DNA of 64,000 nt from Kitasatospora atroaurantiaca (GCF_007828955.1 NZ_VIVR01000001.1:5704001-5768000); one strand, 5' to 3'. Counted from the first letter of the stretch, positions 42,283 through 51,601 are shown. The notes: generated by a model not told the origin, from the sequence alone. A program made the numbers and translations.

Positions 42283-44310
42283 TCAGGCTGCCTTTCGGTC
42301 GTGGTTGACGGGGCGGTGTGCGTGCACCAGAGCGGCGACGCCCTCGGCGCGCAGCTCGTCCAGAGTCACTGCGGGGCCGCCGAGTTGCGCGGCCAATGTA
42401 CGGGCCAGGCCCAGCCGCACCGGGCCGGCCTCGCAGTCCAGCACCACGCTCGCCAGCCCCTGTCCGGCCAGCAGACCGGCGGCCTGCCCGGCCTGCGCCA
42501 GCGCGTCGCGCCCGCCGGTCGCGCGGCCGTCGGTGACCACCACCAGCAGCGGACGGCGGTGCGGGTCGCGCATCCGCTCCACCCGGAGCACCTCGTGCGC
42601 ACGCAGCAGACCGGCCGCGAGCGGAGTGCGCCCGCCGGTGGGCAGCTGCTCCAGGCGGGCGGCGCCGACCTCCACCGACGAGGTGGGCGGCAGCGCCAGC
42701 TCGGCGGACGCACCCCGGAAGGTGATCATGCCGATCTTGTCGCGGCGCTGGTAGGCGTCCATCAGCAGCGACATGACCGCGCCCTTGACCGCCGTCATCC
42801 GCTGCCGGGCCGCCATCGACCCGGAGGCGTCCACCACGAACAGCACCAGGTTGGACTCCCGGCCCTGGCGGACCTGCTCGCGGAAGTCGTCGCGGTGCAG
42901 CACCAGCGCGCGCGAGTCGCGGCCCCGCGCCACCTGGTGCGGAGCGGCGGCCTGCAGGGTGGCGCTGAGGTGCAGCCGGCTGAGGTGCCCCTGCGGGCGG
43001 CGGGACCTGATGGTGTGGCCGCCGTCCGTCTCGGCGGGGGAGCGGCGGCCCTGGGCGCCCTTCCCGGTGCCGGGCACCTTGAACAGCCTGGTCCGGTACG
43101 GCTCCCCGGCGGCGGCCACCGGCGCGTTCGCCTTGGCGGGAGCACCCTGTGGCGGGACGGTCTCGCTCGGCTCGTCGGAGGCCGCGCTGCCGTCGGGAGC
43201 GTCGCCCACGGGCTCCGGTGCGCCTCCGCCGTCGGGACCTCCGCCCGGGCCCTCGTCGTCGGGCCCCTCGTTGTCGGGTCCCTCGTCGTCAGGTCCCTCG
43301 GAGTGCTCGTCCAGTGTCCGGTCCAGCTGCTCCTCGTCGAGCCCGGGAGCGTCGAAGGGGTTGCGGCGCCGCCGGTGCGGCAGAGCCAGCTGCGCGGCCT
43401 TGCGGACGTCCTCCTCCAGGACCTCCGTCCGCCCGTCCCAGGCCGCCAGCGCGACCGCCGTCCGGGCCATCACGATGTCCGCGCGCAGCCCGTCCACCTC
43501 GAACGCGGCGCAGACGGCGGTGATCTGACGCAGCGCCACATCGGTGAGCTCCACCTGCGGGAGCAACTCCCGTGCTGCGGTGATCCGTTCGGCGAGCTCC
43601 CGCTCGTCCTCGGCGTAGCGGGCCGCGAAACCGTCCGGGTCCGCGTCGTACGCGAGCCGCCGCCGCACCACCTCGGCCCGCTCGCCCGGGTCGCGGGTGG
43701 CGGCGATCTCGACGGTCAGGCCGAACCGGTCGAGCAGCTGCGGCCGCAGCTCACCCTCCTCCGGGTTCATCGTCCCGACCAGCAGGAAACGTGCCGCATG
43801 CCGGACCGAAACGCCCTCGCGCTCGACGTACGAGCGGCCCATCGCGGCGGCGTCCAGCAGCAGGTCCACCACGTGGTCCTGCAGCAGGTTGACCTCGTCG
43901 ATGTAGAGCACGCCGCGGTGCGCCTTGGCGAGGAGGCCCGGCTCGTACGCCTTCACGCCCTCGGCGAGCGCCCGCTCCAGGTCGAGGGAACCGACGATCC
44001 GGTCCTCGGAGACGCCGACCGGCAGCTCGACCAGGTGTGCCGGACGCTCCTCGGCGGCCGCGAGGGCGTGCGGCCCGTCCGGGCACTGCGGGTCGGCCGA
44101 GGCCGGGTCGCAGGCGAACCGGCAGCCGGGCACGGTCGCGATGGACGGCAGCAGGCCGGCCAGCGCACGCACCATGGTCGACTTGGCCGTCCCCTTCTCG
44201 CCGCGCACCAGCACCCCGCCGACCGCCGGGGACACCGCGTTGAGCAGCAGCCCGAGCCGCAGGTCGGCCATGCCGACGATCGCGGTGAACGGGTATCGGA
44301 CGTCACTCAT
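42283..44310 (-). CDS. ChlI/ChlD-type chelatase, putative cobaltochelatase subunit
   Basis: The 675-residue protein fuses an AAA+ ATPase (residues ~1-320; Walker A GEKGTAKST at 37-45, Walker B GVLYIDEVNLL) to a disordered acidic/Pro linker with EGPDDEGPDNEGPDDEGP repeats and a C-terminal VWA domain with MIDAS DASGSMAAR. This layout matches magnesium-chelatase ChlI+ChlD and the actinobacterial cobalamin-linked chelatase beside cobO in S. coelicolor. It should provide ATP-driven remodelling for CobN-type cobalt insertion; no cobN gene lies in this window. ATG 44310 is chosen by family length. Confidence 0.9.
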   Translation of the reverse strand: MSDVRYPFTAIVGMADLRLGLLLNAVSPAVGGVLVRGEKGTAKSTMVRALAGLLPSIATVPGCRFACDPASADPQCPDGPHALAAAEERPAHLVELPVGVSEDRIVGSLDLERALAEGVKAYEPGLLAKAHRGVLYIDEVNLLQDHVVDLLLDAAAMGRSYVEREGVSVRHAARFLLVGTMNPEEGELRPQLLDRFGLTVEIAATRDPGERAEVVRRRLAYDADPDGFAARYAEDERELAERITAARELLPQVELTDVALRQITAVCAAFEVDGLRADIVMARTAVALAAWDGRTEVLEEDVRKAAQLALPHRRRRNPFDAPGLDEEQLDRTLDEHSEGPDDEGPDNEGPDDEGPGGGPDGGGAPEPVGDAPDGSAASDEPSETVPPQGAPAKANAPVAAAGEPYRTRLFKVPGTGKGAQGRRSPAETDGGHTIRSRRPQGHLSRLHLSATLQAAAPHQVARGRDSRALVLHRDDFREQVRQGRESNLVLFVVDASGSMAARQRMTAVKGAVMSLLMDAYQRRDKIGMITFRGASAELALPPTSSVEVGAARLEQLPTGGRTPLAAGLLRAHEVLRVERMRDPHRRPLLVVVTDGRATGGRDALAQAGQAAGLLAGQGLASVVLDCEAGPVRLGLARTLAAQLGGPAVTLDELRAEGVAALVHAHRPVNHDRKAA

Positions 44311-44330
44311 CTGCCTGCCACTCTCCAAAG

Positions 44331-45830
44331 TTACGGCGCTCCTGGCGGTACGAACGGCAGCCCGTTGCCGGGTACCCCGCCCTCGATCAGCTTCCACAGT
44401 GCGTCCGTGTCCGCATGCTCCTCGATCAGATCCCCTAGCCGGTCCAGCCGTTCCTCGCGGGCCGCGGCGAACGAGGTGTCGGGCGCCGGTACGAAGTCCC
44501 GCCCGGCGAGCCCCGCCACCTCGCGCAGCAGCGCCCGGCGGAAGCCGTCGTTCTCCAGGGCTCCGTGCCAGGTGGTGCCCCACACGGAGTCCACCCGGCA
44601 GCCGTCCAGGAACGGCTCGCCTCCCTCGACCGCGACCACCCCGTGGTGGATCTCGTACCCCTCGACGCGCTCGCCGTAAGCCTCGCCGACCGGACGGGCC
44701 AGCACCTTCTCCCGGCCGAACACCACCCGGGTCGGCAGCAGGCCGAGACCGGCGACCGTACCGGCCTTGGACTCGACCTCGTCCACGATCTCCCGGCCCA
44801 GCATCTGGTACCCGCCGCAGGCGCCGAGCAGCGGCAGCCCGGCCGCCGCGCGCTTCTTCAGGGCACTCTCCAGCCCGCGCTCCCGCAGCCAGGCCAGGTC
44901 GGCCACCGTGGCCCGGGTGCCGGGCAGCACCACCAGGTCGGCGTCGGCCAGTTCCTCGGGCCTGGTCGCCCAGCGGACCAGGACGCCGGGCTCCTGCGCC
45001 AGCGCGTCCAGATCGGTGAAGTTGGACAGCCGCGGGAAGCGCACCACGGCCACCCGCAGGACGTCCGCCCCGAGCGGCCCCCGGACGTCGCCGCGGTCGA
45101 CCACGGTCGAGAGGTCGAGCGAGTCCTCAGCGTCCAGCCAGAGCCCCGGCAGCATCGGCAGGGTGCCGAGCACCGGACGGCCGGTAAGCTCGTGCAGCAT
45201 GTCCAGGCCGGGCGCCAGCAGCCGGGCGTCGCCCCGGAACTTGTTGACGAACCAGCCGGCCACATGCCGCTGGTCCTCGGCGGAGAGCAGCGCCAGCGTC
45301 CCGTACATCGCGGCGAAGACCCCGCCGCGGTCGATGTCGCCGACCACCACGACCGGCAGCCTGGCCGCCGTGGCCAGGCCCATGTTGGCGATGTCGCGGT
45401 CCCGCAGGTTGATCTCGGCGGGGGAGCCGGCGCCTTCGCAGATCACCACGTCGTAGCGCTGCCGCAGGTCGGCCAGGCACTCCAGGGCGCGCTCCAGCAG
45501 GACGGGCTTGCGCTCGCGGTAGTCCAGCGCGCCGACCTCGGCGACGGCCCGGCCGAGCAGCACCACCTGGCTGCGGCCGTCCGCGCCCGGCTTGAGCAGC
45601 ACCGGGTTCATCGCCGCCTCGGGCTCGACCCGGGCTGCGGCCGCCTGCATGGCCTGGGCACGGCCGATCTCGGCGCCGTCGGCGGTCACGAAGGAGTTGA
45701 GCGACATGTTCTGCGCCTTGAACGGCGCAACGCTGACACCCTGTCGGGCCAGCCAGCGGCAGATCCCCGCCGTGACCACGCTCTTGCCCGCATCCGAGGT
45801 CGTCCCGGCGACCAGCAACGCATTACTCAT
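44331..45830 (-). CDS. cobQ: Cobyric acid synthase
   Basis: The 499-residue enzyme amidates adenosylcobyrinate a,c-diamide at four side chains. Features are GTTSDAGKSVVTAG, PFKAQNMSLNSFVT, NKFRGDARLL and the amidotransferase nucleophile Cys in LLGACGGYQMLG with His in YEIHHG. The ATG at 45830 has GAGGAAC 6 bp upstream; starts further upstream are less likely. A 213-bp spacer packed with dispersed repeats separates it from cbiB, and 20 bp separate it from the chelatase gene. Same operon, same pathway. Confidence 0.94.
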   Translation of the reverse strand: MSNALLVAGTTSDAGKSVVTAGICRWLARQGVSVAPFKAQNMSLNSFVTADGAEIGRAQAMQAAAARVEPEAAMNPVLLKPGADGRSQVVLLGRAVAEVGALDYRERKPVLLERALECLADLRQRYDVVICEGAGSPAEINLRDRDIANMGLATAARLPVVVVGDIDRGGVFAAMYGTLALLSAEDQRHVAGWFVNKFRGDARLLAPGLDMLHELTGRPVLGTLPMLPGLWLDAEDSLDLSTVVDRGDVRGPLGADVLRVAVVRFPRLSNFTDLDALAQEPGVLVRWATRPEELADADLVVLPGTRATVADLAWLRERGLESALKKRAAAGLPLLGACGGYQMLGREIVDEVESKAGTVAGLGLLPTRVVFGREKVLARPVGEAYGERVEGYEIHHGVVAVEGGEPFLDGCRVDSVWGTTWHGALENDGFRRALLREVAGLAGRDFVPAPDTSFAAAREERLDRLGDLIEEHADTDALWKLIEGGVPGNGLPFVPPGAP

Positions 45831-45880
45831 GCCCGTTCCTCTCACCTGTGGCACTGCGTGCGCAAACGGCCAACCCGGCG

Positions 45881-46130
45881 GCGCGAGGAACTTCGCGGGG
45901 CGGAAGGTGCGGCGCCGGCACGTTCCTCTGCATCACGCTTGCGGCCAGCCACCCAAGGGCGCGAGGAGCTTCGCGGGGCGGAAGGTGCGGCGCCGTTACT
46001 TCCGATGCCGCGCAGTTCCCCGCGCCCCTGAGGGGATGCCCGCTCATGACCGGCCCCGCTTCGTTACGTCGTTGGCGCCGGGCGGTAGGTGCGGCGCCGT
46101 TGCTTCCGATGTCGCGCAGTTCGGCGCGCC
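45881..46130. repeat. Cluster of three dispersed-palindrome copies in and after cbiB
   Basis: A unit containing GCGCGAGGA-CTTCGCGGGGCGG and AGGTGCGGCGCCG occurs at 45881-45918 and 45959-45995. The second runs into the closing arm CGCGCAGTTCCCCGCGCCCC at 46009-46028. A third copy at 46081-46130 matches 45977-46026 at about 45 of 50 positions and lies inside the cbiB reading frame. Two copies fill the gap between cbiB and cobQ. Confidence 0.75.
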
Positions 46131-47075
46131 GCTCAGGAGACCCGCCAGTGCCCGTGAACCGACCGTCACCGCGAGGGCGAGGGCGCCGACCCGGCGGGAG
46201 AGGACGCAGGCCCGTTCGATGTCCTCGACCGTCACCGGCCGCAGTTCCGCGCCGAGTACGGGCCGGTGCTCGACCCGCTCGCCGTAGGTGAGGGTCCCGC
46301 CGAGCCGGACGCCGAGCGCGCCCGCGAAGGCGGCCTCGGCCTGGCCCGCGTTGGGGCTCGGGTGCGCGGAGCCGTCCCGCCGCCAGACCCGCCAGGCGGT
46401 ACGCGGGTGGGGCGCGGCGGCGACCGTCAGCAGCGCCGTCAGCCGGGCGCCGGGCCAGCCGGCGACGTCGTCCAGCCGGGCCGAGGCCCAGCCGAAGCGG
46501 TGGTGGCGGGGTGAGCGGTGGCCGACCATCGCGTCGAGGGTGTTGACGGCCCGGAACGCGAGCAGACCGGGCGCGCCGGCCAGGGCGCCCCAGCACAGGG
46601 CGTTCACGACCGCGTCGGCGGTGTTCTCGGCCACGGACTCGACCACCGCCCGGGCGATCTGCTGCTCGTCCAGCGTGCTCGGGTCGCGCCCGCACAGGTG
46701 CGGCAGCCGCTCGCGGGCGGCGTCCAGGTCGGCGGCCTGCAGCGAGCGGCCGATGGTCCGGGCCTCCCGGGTCAGCGAGGTGCCGCCGAGGACGGTCCAG
46801 GTGGCGGTGGCAGCCAGCGCGGCGCGGCCCACCGCCGATCGTCCCAGCGCGCGGTCGGCCAGCACCGTTCCCGCCGCGACGGTACCCACGCAGGCGGCGG
46901 TGAAGAGGACACCCGCCGCGCGCCGGTCACGCCAGAGCAGCCGCTCCAGCCGGCCGGCGGCGGTACCGAAGGCGGCGACCGGGTGGCCGCGCCGGGGGTC
47001 GGCGAAGCGGGCGTCGGCGAGGTATCCGGCGACGGTGCCGAGGGCGAAGGCGGCGCTGCGGTTCAGTCGAGGCAC
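46044..47075 (-). CDS. cobD: Adenosylcobinamide-phosphate synthase
   Basis: The 343-residue membrane enzyme (CobD/CbiB) attaches aminopropanol or its phosphate to adenosylcobyric acid. FADPRRGHPVAAFG, VVESVAENTADAVVNALCWG, LLAFRAVNTLDAMVGHRS and HPSPNAGQAEAAFAGALGV are signature stretches. The last ~28 residues (from GAPNCATSEATAP) are read from a dispersed repeat, so the original C-terminus seems to have been replaced. GTG 47075 lacks a good ribosome site and lies inside a 25-codon leader frame, so coupling to that frame is likely. It is the first structural gene after the riboswitch. Confidence 0.9.
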   Translation of the reverse strand: MPRLNRSAAFALGTVAGYLADARFADPRRGHPVAAFGTAAGRLERLLWRDRRAAGVLFTAACVGTVAAGTVLADRALGRSAVGRAALAATATWTVLGGTSLTREARTIGRSLQAADLDAARERLPHLCGRDPSTLDEQQIARAVVESVAENTADAVVNALCWGALAGAPGLLAFRAVNTLDAMVGHRSPRHHRFGWASARLDDVAGWPGARLTALLTVAAAPHPRTAWRVWRRDGSAHPSPNAGQAEAAFAGALGVRLGGTLTYGERVEHRPVLGAELRPVTVEDIERACVLSRRVGALALAVTVGSRALAGLLSGAPNCATSEATAPHLPPGANDVTKRGRS

Positions 47076-47140
47076 GGCACGGGCACAGGGATGGCGGCAG
47101 CTCGGATCGGCGGCCGCATCGCGGCCGGGGCAGCCTGCAT
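47063..47140 (-). CDS. Possible 25-codon leader ORF before cobD
   Basis: ATG 47140 follows GAGTGAGGAC with a suitable spacing and reads 25 codons to a TGA that lies 13 bp inside cobD. It could let the riboswitch, which ends just upstream, control cobD by coupling. The peptide (MQAAPAAMRPPIRAAAIPV...) resembles nothing I know. Coding is uncertain. Confidence 0.4.
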   Translation of the reverse strand: MQAAPAAMRPPIRAAAIPVPVPCLD

Positions 47141-47144
47141 GGCG

Positions 47145-47340
47145 TGCGTGTCCTCACTCAGGGTCCGCGCCCTGGATCGACGTACCGGAGGCGAGAGTCT
47201 CCTGGCTTCCGGGTCCGACACACCCTCGGGCCTTCCAGCAGCCGTTCGACCGGACCGCCGTGACCATGTGTTCGAGCGTGCTCCCCGGTGACAGTGGCGG
47301 GACCGCGCCGGATTCGCACCGGCTTCCTCTGCATGCCTCC
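47145..47340 (-). ncRNA. Cobalamin riboswitch
   Basis: On the minus strand the conserved core reads GAAGCCGGTGCGAATCCGGC, then GCGGTCCCGCCACTGTCACC (containing the B12 box GCCACTG), and about 110 nt later GACCCGGAAGCCAGGAGACT, the second conserved block. This is the class found before streptomycete B12 genes. It lies directly upstream of the leader ORF and cobD and should repress the operon when adenosylcobalamin is abundant. Boundaries are approximate. Confidence 0.92.
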
Positions 47341-47679
47341 GTTTGGCTGATGGATCCCATCACGGGGCTCGACCGGGAGTCAACAAAGCAGGCGGAGGGG
47401 TTGGTCACACGTGCCGCCACCCGCCCAAGCGGGCGCGGTCCCCGGCCGGTCCGCTACGCCTCCTCCACGCCACTGACACATCGACAGAACCCCAGGCGGG
47501 CGCGGATACTACCCGCGTAGCTAACCGGCCGGCCCAAGCTCCGTCATTACCTCCGAGTAGATGGCTGATTCAGGTAGCCGGGCTCGTACGATCCTCCGAT
47601 TAACAGTCGGGGGTGCCTGCTGCGCTTCGTGCAATCGGCGGGTGTGGGCGAAATAGGTACACCCGTACGGTCATGTCCC

Positions 47680-48369
47680 ATGCGACGAAGACCGCCGTCC
47701 CCCGCCCCCGTGCCGTTCTCCCCGATGGCCGCCCGGGCGCACCGTGCCGGGCTCGGCCTGACTCCGGAACAGGTGGCCGAGGGCATGGCTGCGCACGGCG
47801 TCCGCCTGCTGCCCGGCCACGTCATCGGCTGGGAGACCGGCGAGATCAGGCCGTCCGAGGAGGAGTTCATCGCCCTCGCGCGCGCCCTGTGGTGCCCGCC
47901 CGCCCAGCTGATGGGCGCCCGTCCGACCACGCTGCGGGACTTCCGGGTGGCCCGGGAACTCACCCAGGAGCAGGCGGCCCGGCGGATCGGGGTCACCCAG
48001 CAGGCGTACGAGAAGGCCGAGCTCAGCGGCAAGTGGACCGGCGACGAGGAGCAGAGCTACGCGCTGGCGCACGTGCTGGGCCTGAGCCTGCGGGCGCTGC
48101 TCTACGTGACCCACCGTCAGGACGACCTGGACCAGCGGCTGCGGCAGTGCGTCGACGGGCGCTGGCAGGCCCAGCTGAAGGCGATCTCCCGTCTGGTGCC
48201 CGTCCCCCGCGACGTGCTCTCGGCGGCTCTCACGGAGCTGCAGAACGAGTACCTGGTGCCGATGCACTGGGGTTCCTCCCCGAGCCCGGCCGAGCAGCAG
48301 CCCAGCAAGCCGCTCGCCCAGCGGTTCTGGGAGCTGCTGGCCCAGCACCACACCGACATTCCGGTCTGA
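47680..48369 (+). CDS. Transcription regulator with two XRE-type helix-turn-helix domains
   Basis: The 229-residue protein has one HTH-like segment near residues 15-60 (GLTPEQVAEGMAAHGVRLLP) and a second, clearer Cro/C1 type at about 85-140 (FRVARELTQEQAARRIGVTQ). The C-terminal ~90 residues are helical. Similar double-HTH proteins are common in Streptomyces. ATG 47680 is preferred; an in-frame start at 47629 would add 17 residues. It is divergent from the cobalamin operon, but no link is visible. Targets unknown. Confidence 0.82.
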   Translation: MRRRPPSPAPVPFSPMAARAHRAGLGLTPEQVAEGMAAHGVRLLPGHVIGWETGEIRPSEEEFIALARALWCPPAQLMGARPTTLRDFRVARELTQEQAARRIGVTQQAYEKAELSGKWTGDEEQSYALAHVLGLSLRALLYVTHRQDDLDQRLRQCVDGRWQAQLKAISRLVPVPRDVLSAALTELQNEYLVPMHWGSSPSPAEQQPSKPLAQRFWELLAQHHTDIPV

Positions 48370-48486
48370 GGTCGGCAGGAGGTCCGCCGCCCCGGACGGA
48401 CCTCCCCCGGTGGCAGGGTGCCCGTGCGGAGAGTGGACTGGGAGCGCACACCGATCCGCCTGCCACCAGCACACCGGGGAGCGCTC

Positions 48487-49599
48487 ATGCGTTGGGGAAC
48501 CGCCGCCGCAGTGGCGGCCGCCGCCGTAGGGGCCGGAGCGGCGGCGCTGCTGCTCGGCCGCAAGGTGTCCGACCGGGTGGTTCGCCCGAGCGTCACCGGA
48601 CCGGGGGCCGCGACCCTGAGGGTGCACGATCTGAGCCCCGGCCGGGTCGCGCTCACCCGGGCCCCGGAGACCGTCCGCCCCGGCCGGTACGCGCTGGAGT
48701 GGCGGGGCGGAGGGCATGCGGTGGTCGGCGAGGTCCTGCGCACCGACGTCCAGACCGTCACCCGCCGCCTGGAGCGGGTGGACGGCGGCACGCTGGACCT
48801 CGCCACCGAGGTGAAGGTGACCCCGTGGGTGTACCGGGGAGACCCCGGGTCCGCCCTGGGCCTGGAGTACGGCGAAGCGGTGGTCAACGGCGAGCTCGGC
48901 CCGCTCCCGGCCTGGTACGTGCCCGGTGTGCGCGGCACCTGGGTCATCCTCGTCCACGGCCCCGGCGCCGACCGGACGCAGGCGCTGCCGGTACTTCCCC
49001 TGCTGCACTCGCTGCGGCTCCACAGCCTCACCATCACCTACCGGGGCGACCGCGGAGCGCCGGAGTCGCCGGACGGCCTCGGTCACTTCGGCGAGACGGA
49101 GTGGCGGGACGTCGAGGCGGCCGTCCGGTTCGCCCTCGAGAACGGCGCCGGCCAGGTGATCCTGTACGGCTGGTCGCTCGGCGCCACCATGGGGCTGCAG
49201 GCGGCCGCCCGATCCTCCTGGCGCGAGTCGGTCAGCGGGCTGGTGCTGGACTCCCCGGTGCTCGACTGGCCCGCCACGGTGCGGCGGGAGAGCGTCAGGG
49301 CGGGTGTCCCGGCCCCGCTGGCCGAACTCGGTGCACTGGCGGCCCAGGGCCGCACCAAGGTCGACCTGGCCGGCTTCGCCCGCCTCGCCCGGGGCACGGA
49401 CCTCCACGTACCGGCGCTGCTGCTGCACAGCCCGACCGACGGCATCGCGCCGTGGAAGGCGGCCGAACGCCTCGCGGACCTCCGGTACGACCTGGTGAGC
49501 CTGCACCCCGTGCCGGACGCCGAGCACGCCGCGCTGTGGAACGCCGACCCGGACGGCTATGCGGAGACCCTGCGGCGCTGGCTGACCCCGCTGCTCTGA
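48487..49599 (+). CDS. Membrane-anchored alpha/beta hydrolase
   Basis: The 370-residue protein has an N-terminal hydrophobic anchor (about residues 6-22), a beta-rich N-terminal domain and a C-terminal alpha/beta hydrolase with the nucleophile elbow LYGWSLGA and the catalytic acid/His region near LLLHSPTDG and VPDAEHAALW. VILVHGPGAD is the oxyanion-side loop. It probably hydrolyses an ester or peptide-like substrate at the membrane. ATG 48487 follows GGGGAG. It is 117 bp after the regulator gene on the same strand. Confidence 0.85.
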   Translation: MRWGTAAAVAAAAVGAGAAALLLGRKVSDRVVRPSVTGPGAATLRVHDLSPGRVALTRAPETVRPGRYALEWRGGGHAVVGEVLRTDVQTVTRRLERVDGGTLDLATEVKVTPWVYRGDPGSALGLEYGEAVVNGELGPLPAWYVPGVRGTWVILVHGPGADRTQALPVLPLLHSLRLHSLTITYRGDRGAPESPDGLGHFGETEWRDVEAAVRFALENGAGQVILYGWSLGATMGLQAAARSSWRESVSGLVLDSPVLDWPATVRRESVRAGVPAPLAELGALAAQGRTKVDLAGFARLARGTDLHVPALLLHSPTDGIAPWKAAERLADLRYDLVSLHPVPDAEHAALWNADPDGYAETLRRWLTPLL

Positions 49600-49796
49600 G
49601 GCGGACCGCGCCAGGAGCGCCGCCGGGCCGATGGTTCGCCTGGCTATCTTGTCGCGTACGCGTCATAGATTGGGGGCCTTCGCAGGCCCGGTTTGCGGGC
49701 TGTTGCCCGATCTCTGCCCACCCCGGGCACCGGGCGCCGAAAGACGCGCCGAAGCCGATGTGACAGAAGGCCCGTGCACGGGGAAGACTGCACGGC

Positions 49797-51302
49797 GTGA
49801 CGTCTCGGAACCCGCGCGACCGTGATGCCCCGCTCCCGCCGACGATCGGTACCGGTGCGACGGTGACCCGTCTGCCCGGTGCGGCCCGCCGCGCCGACGG
49901 CGCGCTCCCGGGCAACCCCGCCGCACCCCGCCGCCGTACCCCGGCACCCAAGCCCGGCCGCGGGCGCGTGCCCGTGCCCGACGGCTTCCCCGCGCCCGCC
50001 GAGCTCGCCCCGCTGGCCCGCCGGATGCTCGCCGACGCCGTCCGCATCGCCCGCTGGGCCGGCGAGCTGGAGCAGGTCGACAAGCGCGGCGAGCTGCTCC
50101 CCGAGGACGCCCGCGCCGCCGGCCGCGCCCTTGCGATGACCGTCGGCGCCGCCGCCAAGGCCTGGGGCCAGGCGCTGCTCGTCGGCCTGGTGGAGGCCCG
50201 CGAGGGCGGCGCCGCGCCCGGCTGGCGGCTGCACGCCTGGGAGCACGACGACGAGGCCGTCGTCCGCGGCTGGTCCGCGCTCTTCGACGCCTGGACGCTG
50301 GTCGCCCCCGTCCCGCCCGCCGCGATGCGCGGGATCTTCGCCGTGCTGGCCGGGCAGGCCGTCGACCAGGCCCCGCAGCTGCTGTCCTTCCTCCACCTGG
50401 TGGACGGCCCGGTCGCCGACAGCGAACTGCTGGAACTCCTCCGCCGCGGCCTCGACGAGCGCCGCCACGGGGTGGGTACCGGGACCGTCTCGCTCTCGCC
50501 CGTGCCGCACGCCGCCTCCGCGGTCTCCGCCGTCCGCGGCACCTGCCGCGAGCCGCAGATCGACACCCCGCACGCGCCCTCCGACGTCGCCGCCGTCCTG
50601 GACTGGATGCTGGACGGGCTGACCGCCGTCGGCGCCGTCATCCGCAAGGACGAGGCCGCCGAGCTCTCCCCGCTCGGGCACTGGGCCGTGCGCGCCAAGC
50701 TCGAGGAGATCTGCACCGTCGCCCAGACCGCGGCCGGGCACATCGAGCAGAGCGCCCTGGAGCTGCTGGACGCCTGCGCCAACTACTCGCCGGGCCCCGC
50801 CCGCGCCGAGTACCGGGCCTGGGTCGCCGCCCGCCCGGTCGACCGGGCCGTCGCCGAGCTGCTCGACGCCGCCCGGGGCGAGGACGCCCTGCTGCGGGGC
50901 CTCGCCTTCGAAGCGCTGAGAGTCGCCGGGGGCACCGCCGAGCAGGCCGTCCGGGCGGCCGTGGACGAGGCCGTGCTGCGCCCGTACGCGCTGCTGTGGC
51001 TGGCCGAGCAGTCGGACGAGGTCGGCGTCGCCCCGGCGGACGTGCTGACCGCTGAGGACGCGGCGTGGCTGTGGGTGGACACCGCTGCGGCCGTGCTGGA
51101 CCACGGGGAGACCGAGCTGCTGGTCGGGCATGTCGAGGGGGCGTCGGCGGGGGAGCCGGTGCGGCTGTTCAACCGGGCGCGGCAGTCCGGGCATCCGCGG
51201 GCGGCCTCGGTGCTCACCGCCGTCGCCGGCGTGCACCCGGACCCGGCGGTGGCCAGGGCGGCCCGCCGCTCCGCCTTCAGCGTCCACCGCGGCGGCGCGT
51301 AG
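49797..51302 (+). CDS. Conserved actinobacterial protein of unknown function
   Basis: The 501-residue protein has a disordered Pro/Arg-rich N-terminus (~1-60) and an all-helical remainder with Ala/Leu/Glu-rich repeats that could be HEAT-like (DRAVAELLDAARGEDALLRG, ALEALRV-type helices). No membrane segment, signal or catalytic motif is seen. GTG 49797 is the start of the open frame; no clear Shine-Dalgarno is visible. It is flanked by a long inverted-repeat region. I cannot assign a role. Confidence 0.75.
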   Translation: MTSRNPRDRDAPLPPTIGTGATVTRLPGAARRADGALPGNPAAPRRRTPAPKPGRGRVPVPDGFPAPAELAPLARRMLADAVRIARWAGELEQVDKRGELLPEDARAAGRALAMTVGAAAKAWGQALLVGLVEAREGGAAPGWRLHAWEHDDEAVVRGWSALFDAWTLVAPVPPAAMRGIFAVLAGQAVDQAPQLLSFLHLVDGPVADSELLELLRRGLDERRHGVGTGTVSLSPVPHAASAVSAVRGTCREPQIDTPHAPSDVAAVLDWMLDGLTAVGAVIRKDEAAELSPLGHWAVRAKLEEICTVAQTAAGHIEQSALELLDACANYSPGPARAEYRAWVAARPVDRAVAELLDAARGEDALLRGLAFEALRVAGGTAEQAVRAAVDEAVLRPYALLWLAEQSDEVGVAPADVLTAEDAAWLWVDTAAAVLDHGETELLVGHVEGASAGEPVRLFNRARQSGHPRAASVLTAVAGVHPDPAVARAARRSAFSVHRGGA

Positions 51303-51322
51303 GGCTCAGGGCGAGCCCTTTC

Positions 51323-51486
51323 AGGGGCGCGGGGAACTGCGCGAAACCGGAAGACTCCGGAGCCGCACCGAACCGTCCGAGAACCCGTTGCACCGCCCTG
51401 CCCGGCAGGGTCGCGACGGGCTGCCACGCCGTCGAGCCCGGCCGACCGTGGCTGCCCTGCCGTTTCGCGCAGTTCCCCGCGCCCCT
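51323..51486. repeat. Dispersed palindrome, copy with 25-bp perfect arms
   Basis: Arms 51323-51347 and 51462-51486 are perfect inverted 25-mers (core GGGGCGCGGGGAACTGCGCG) around a 114-nt interior. It occupies most of the 299-bp gap between the unknown protein gene and pssA; no gene is supported inside. Confidence 0.8.
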
Positions 51487-51554
51487 GGTGGTTGCCCCGG
51501 CCTCGTTGGTTACCCGCCCTGGTGGCCGGGCCGACCTGGCAAGGTACCCGCATG

Positions 51555-51594
51555 CCGAGGGGGCCCGGATCCTGGTGGATCCGGGCCCCCTCGG
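51555..51594 (-). terminator. Terminator after pssA
   Basis: A perfect 18-bp stem (51555-51572 with 51577-51594) has a 4-nt TGGT loop and starts 7 bp beyond the pssA stop. It is the longest loop-tight perfect hairpin seen in the window. Confidence 0.85.
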
Positions 51595-51601
51595 AGGTGG
51601 T

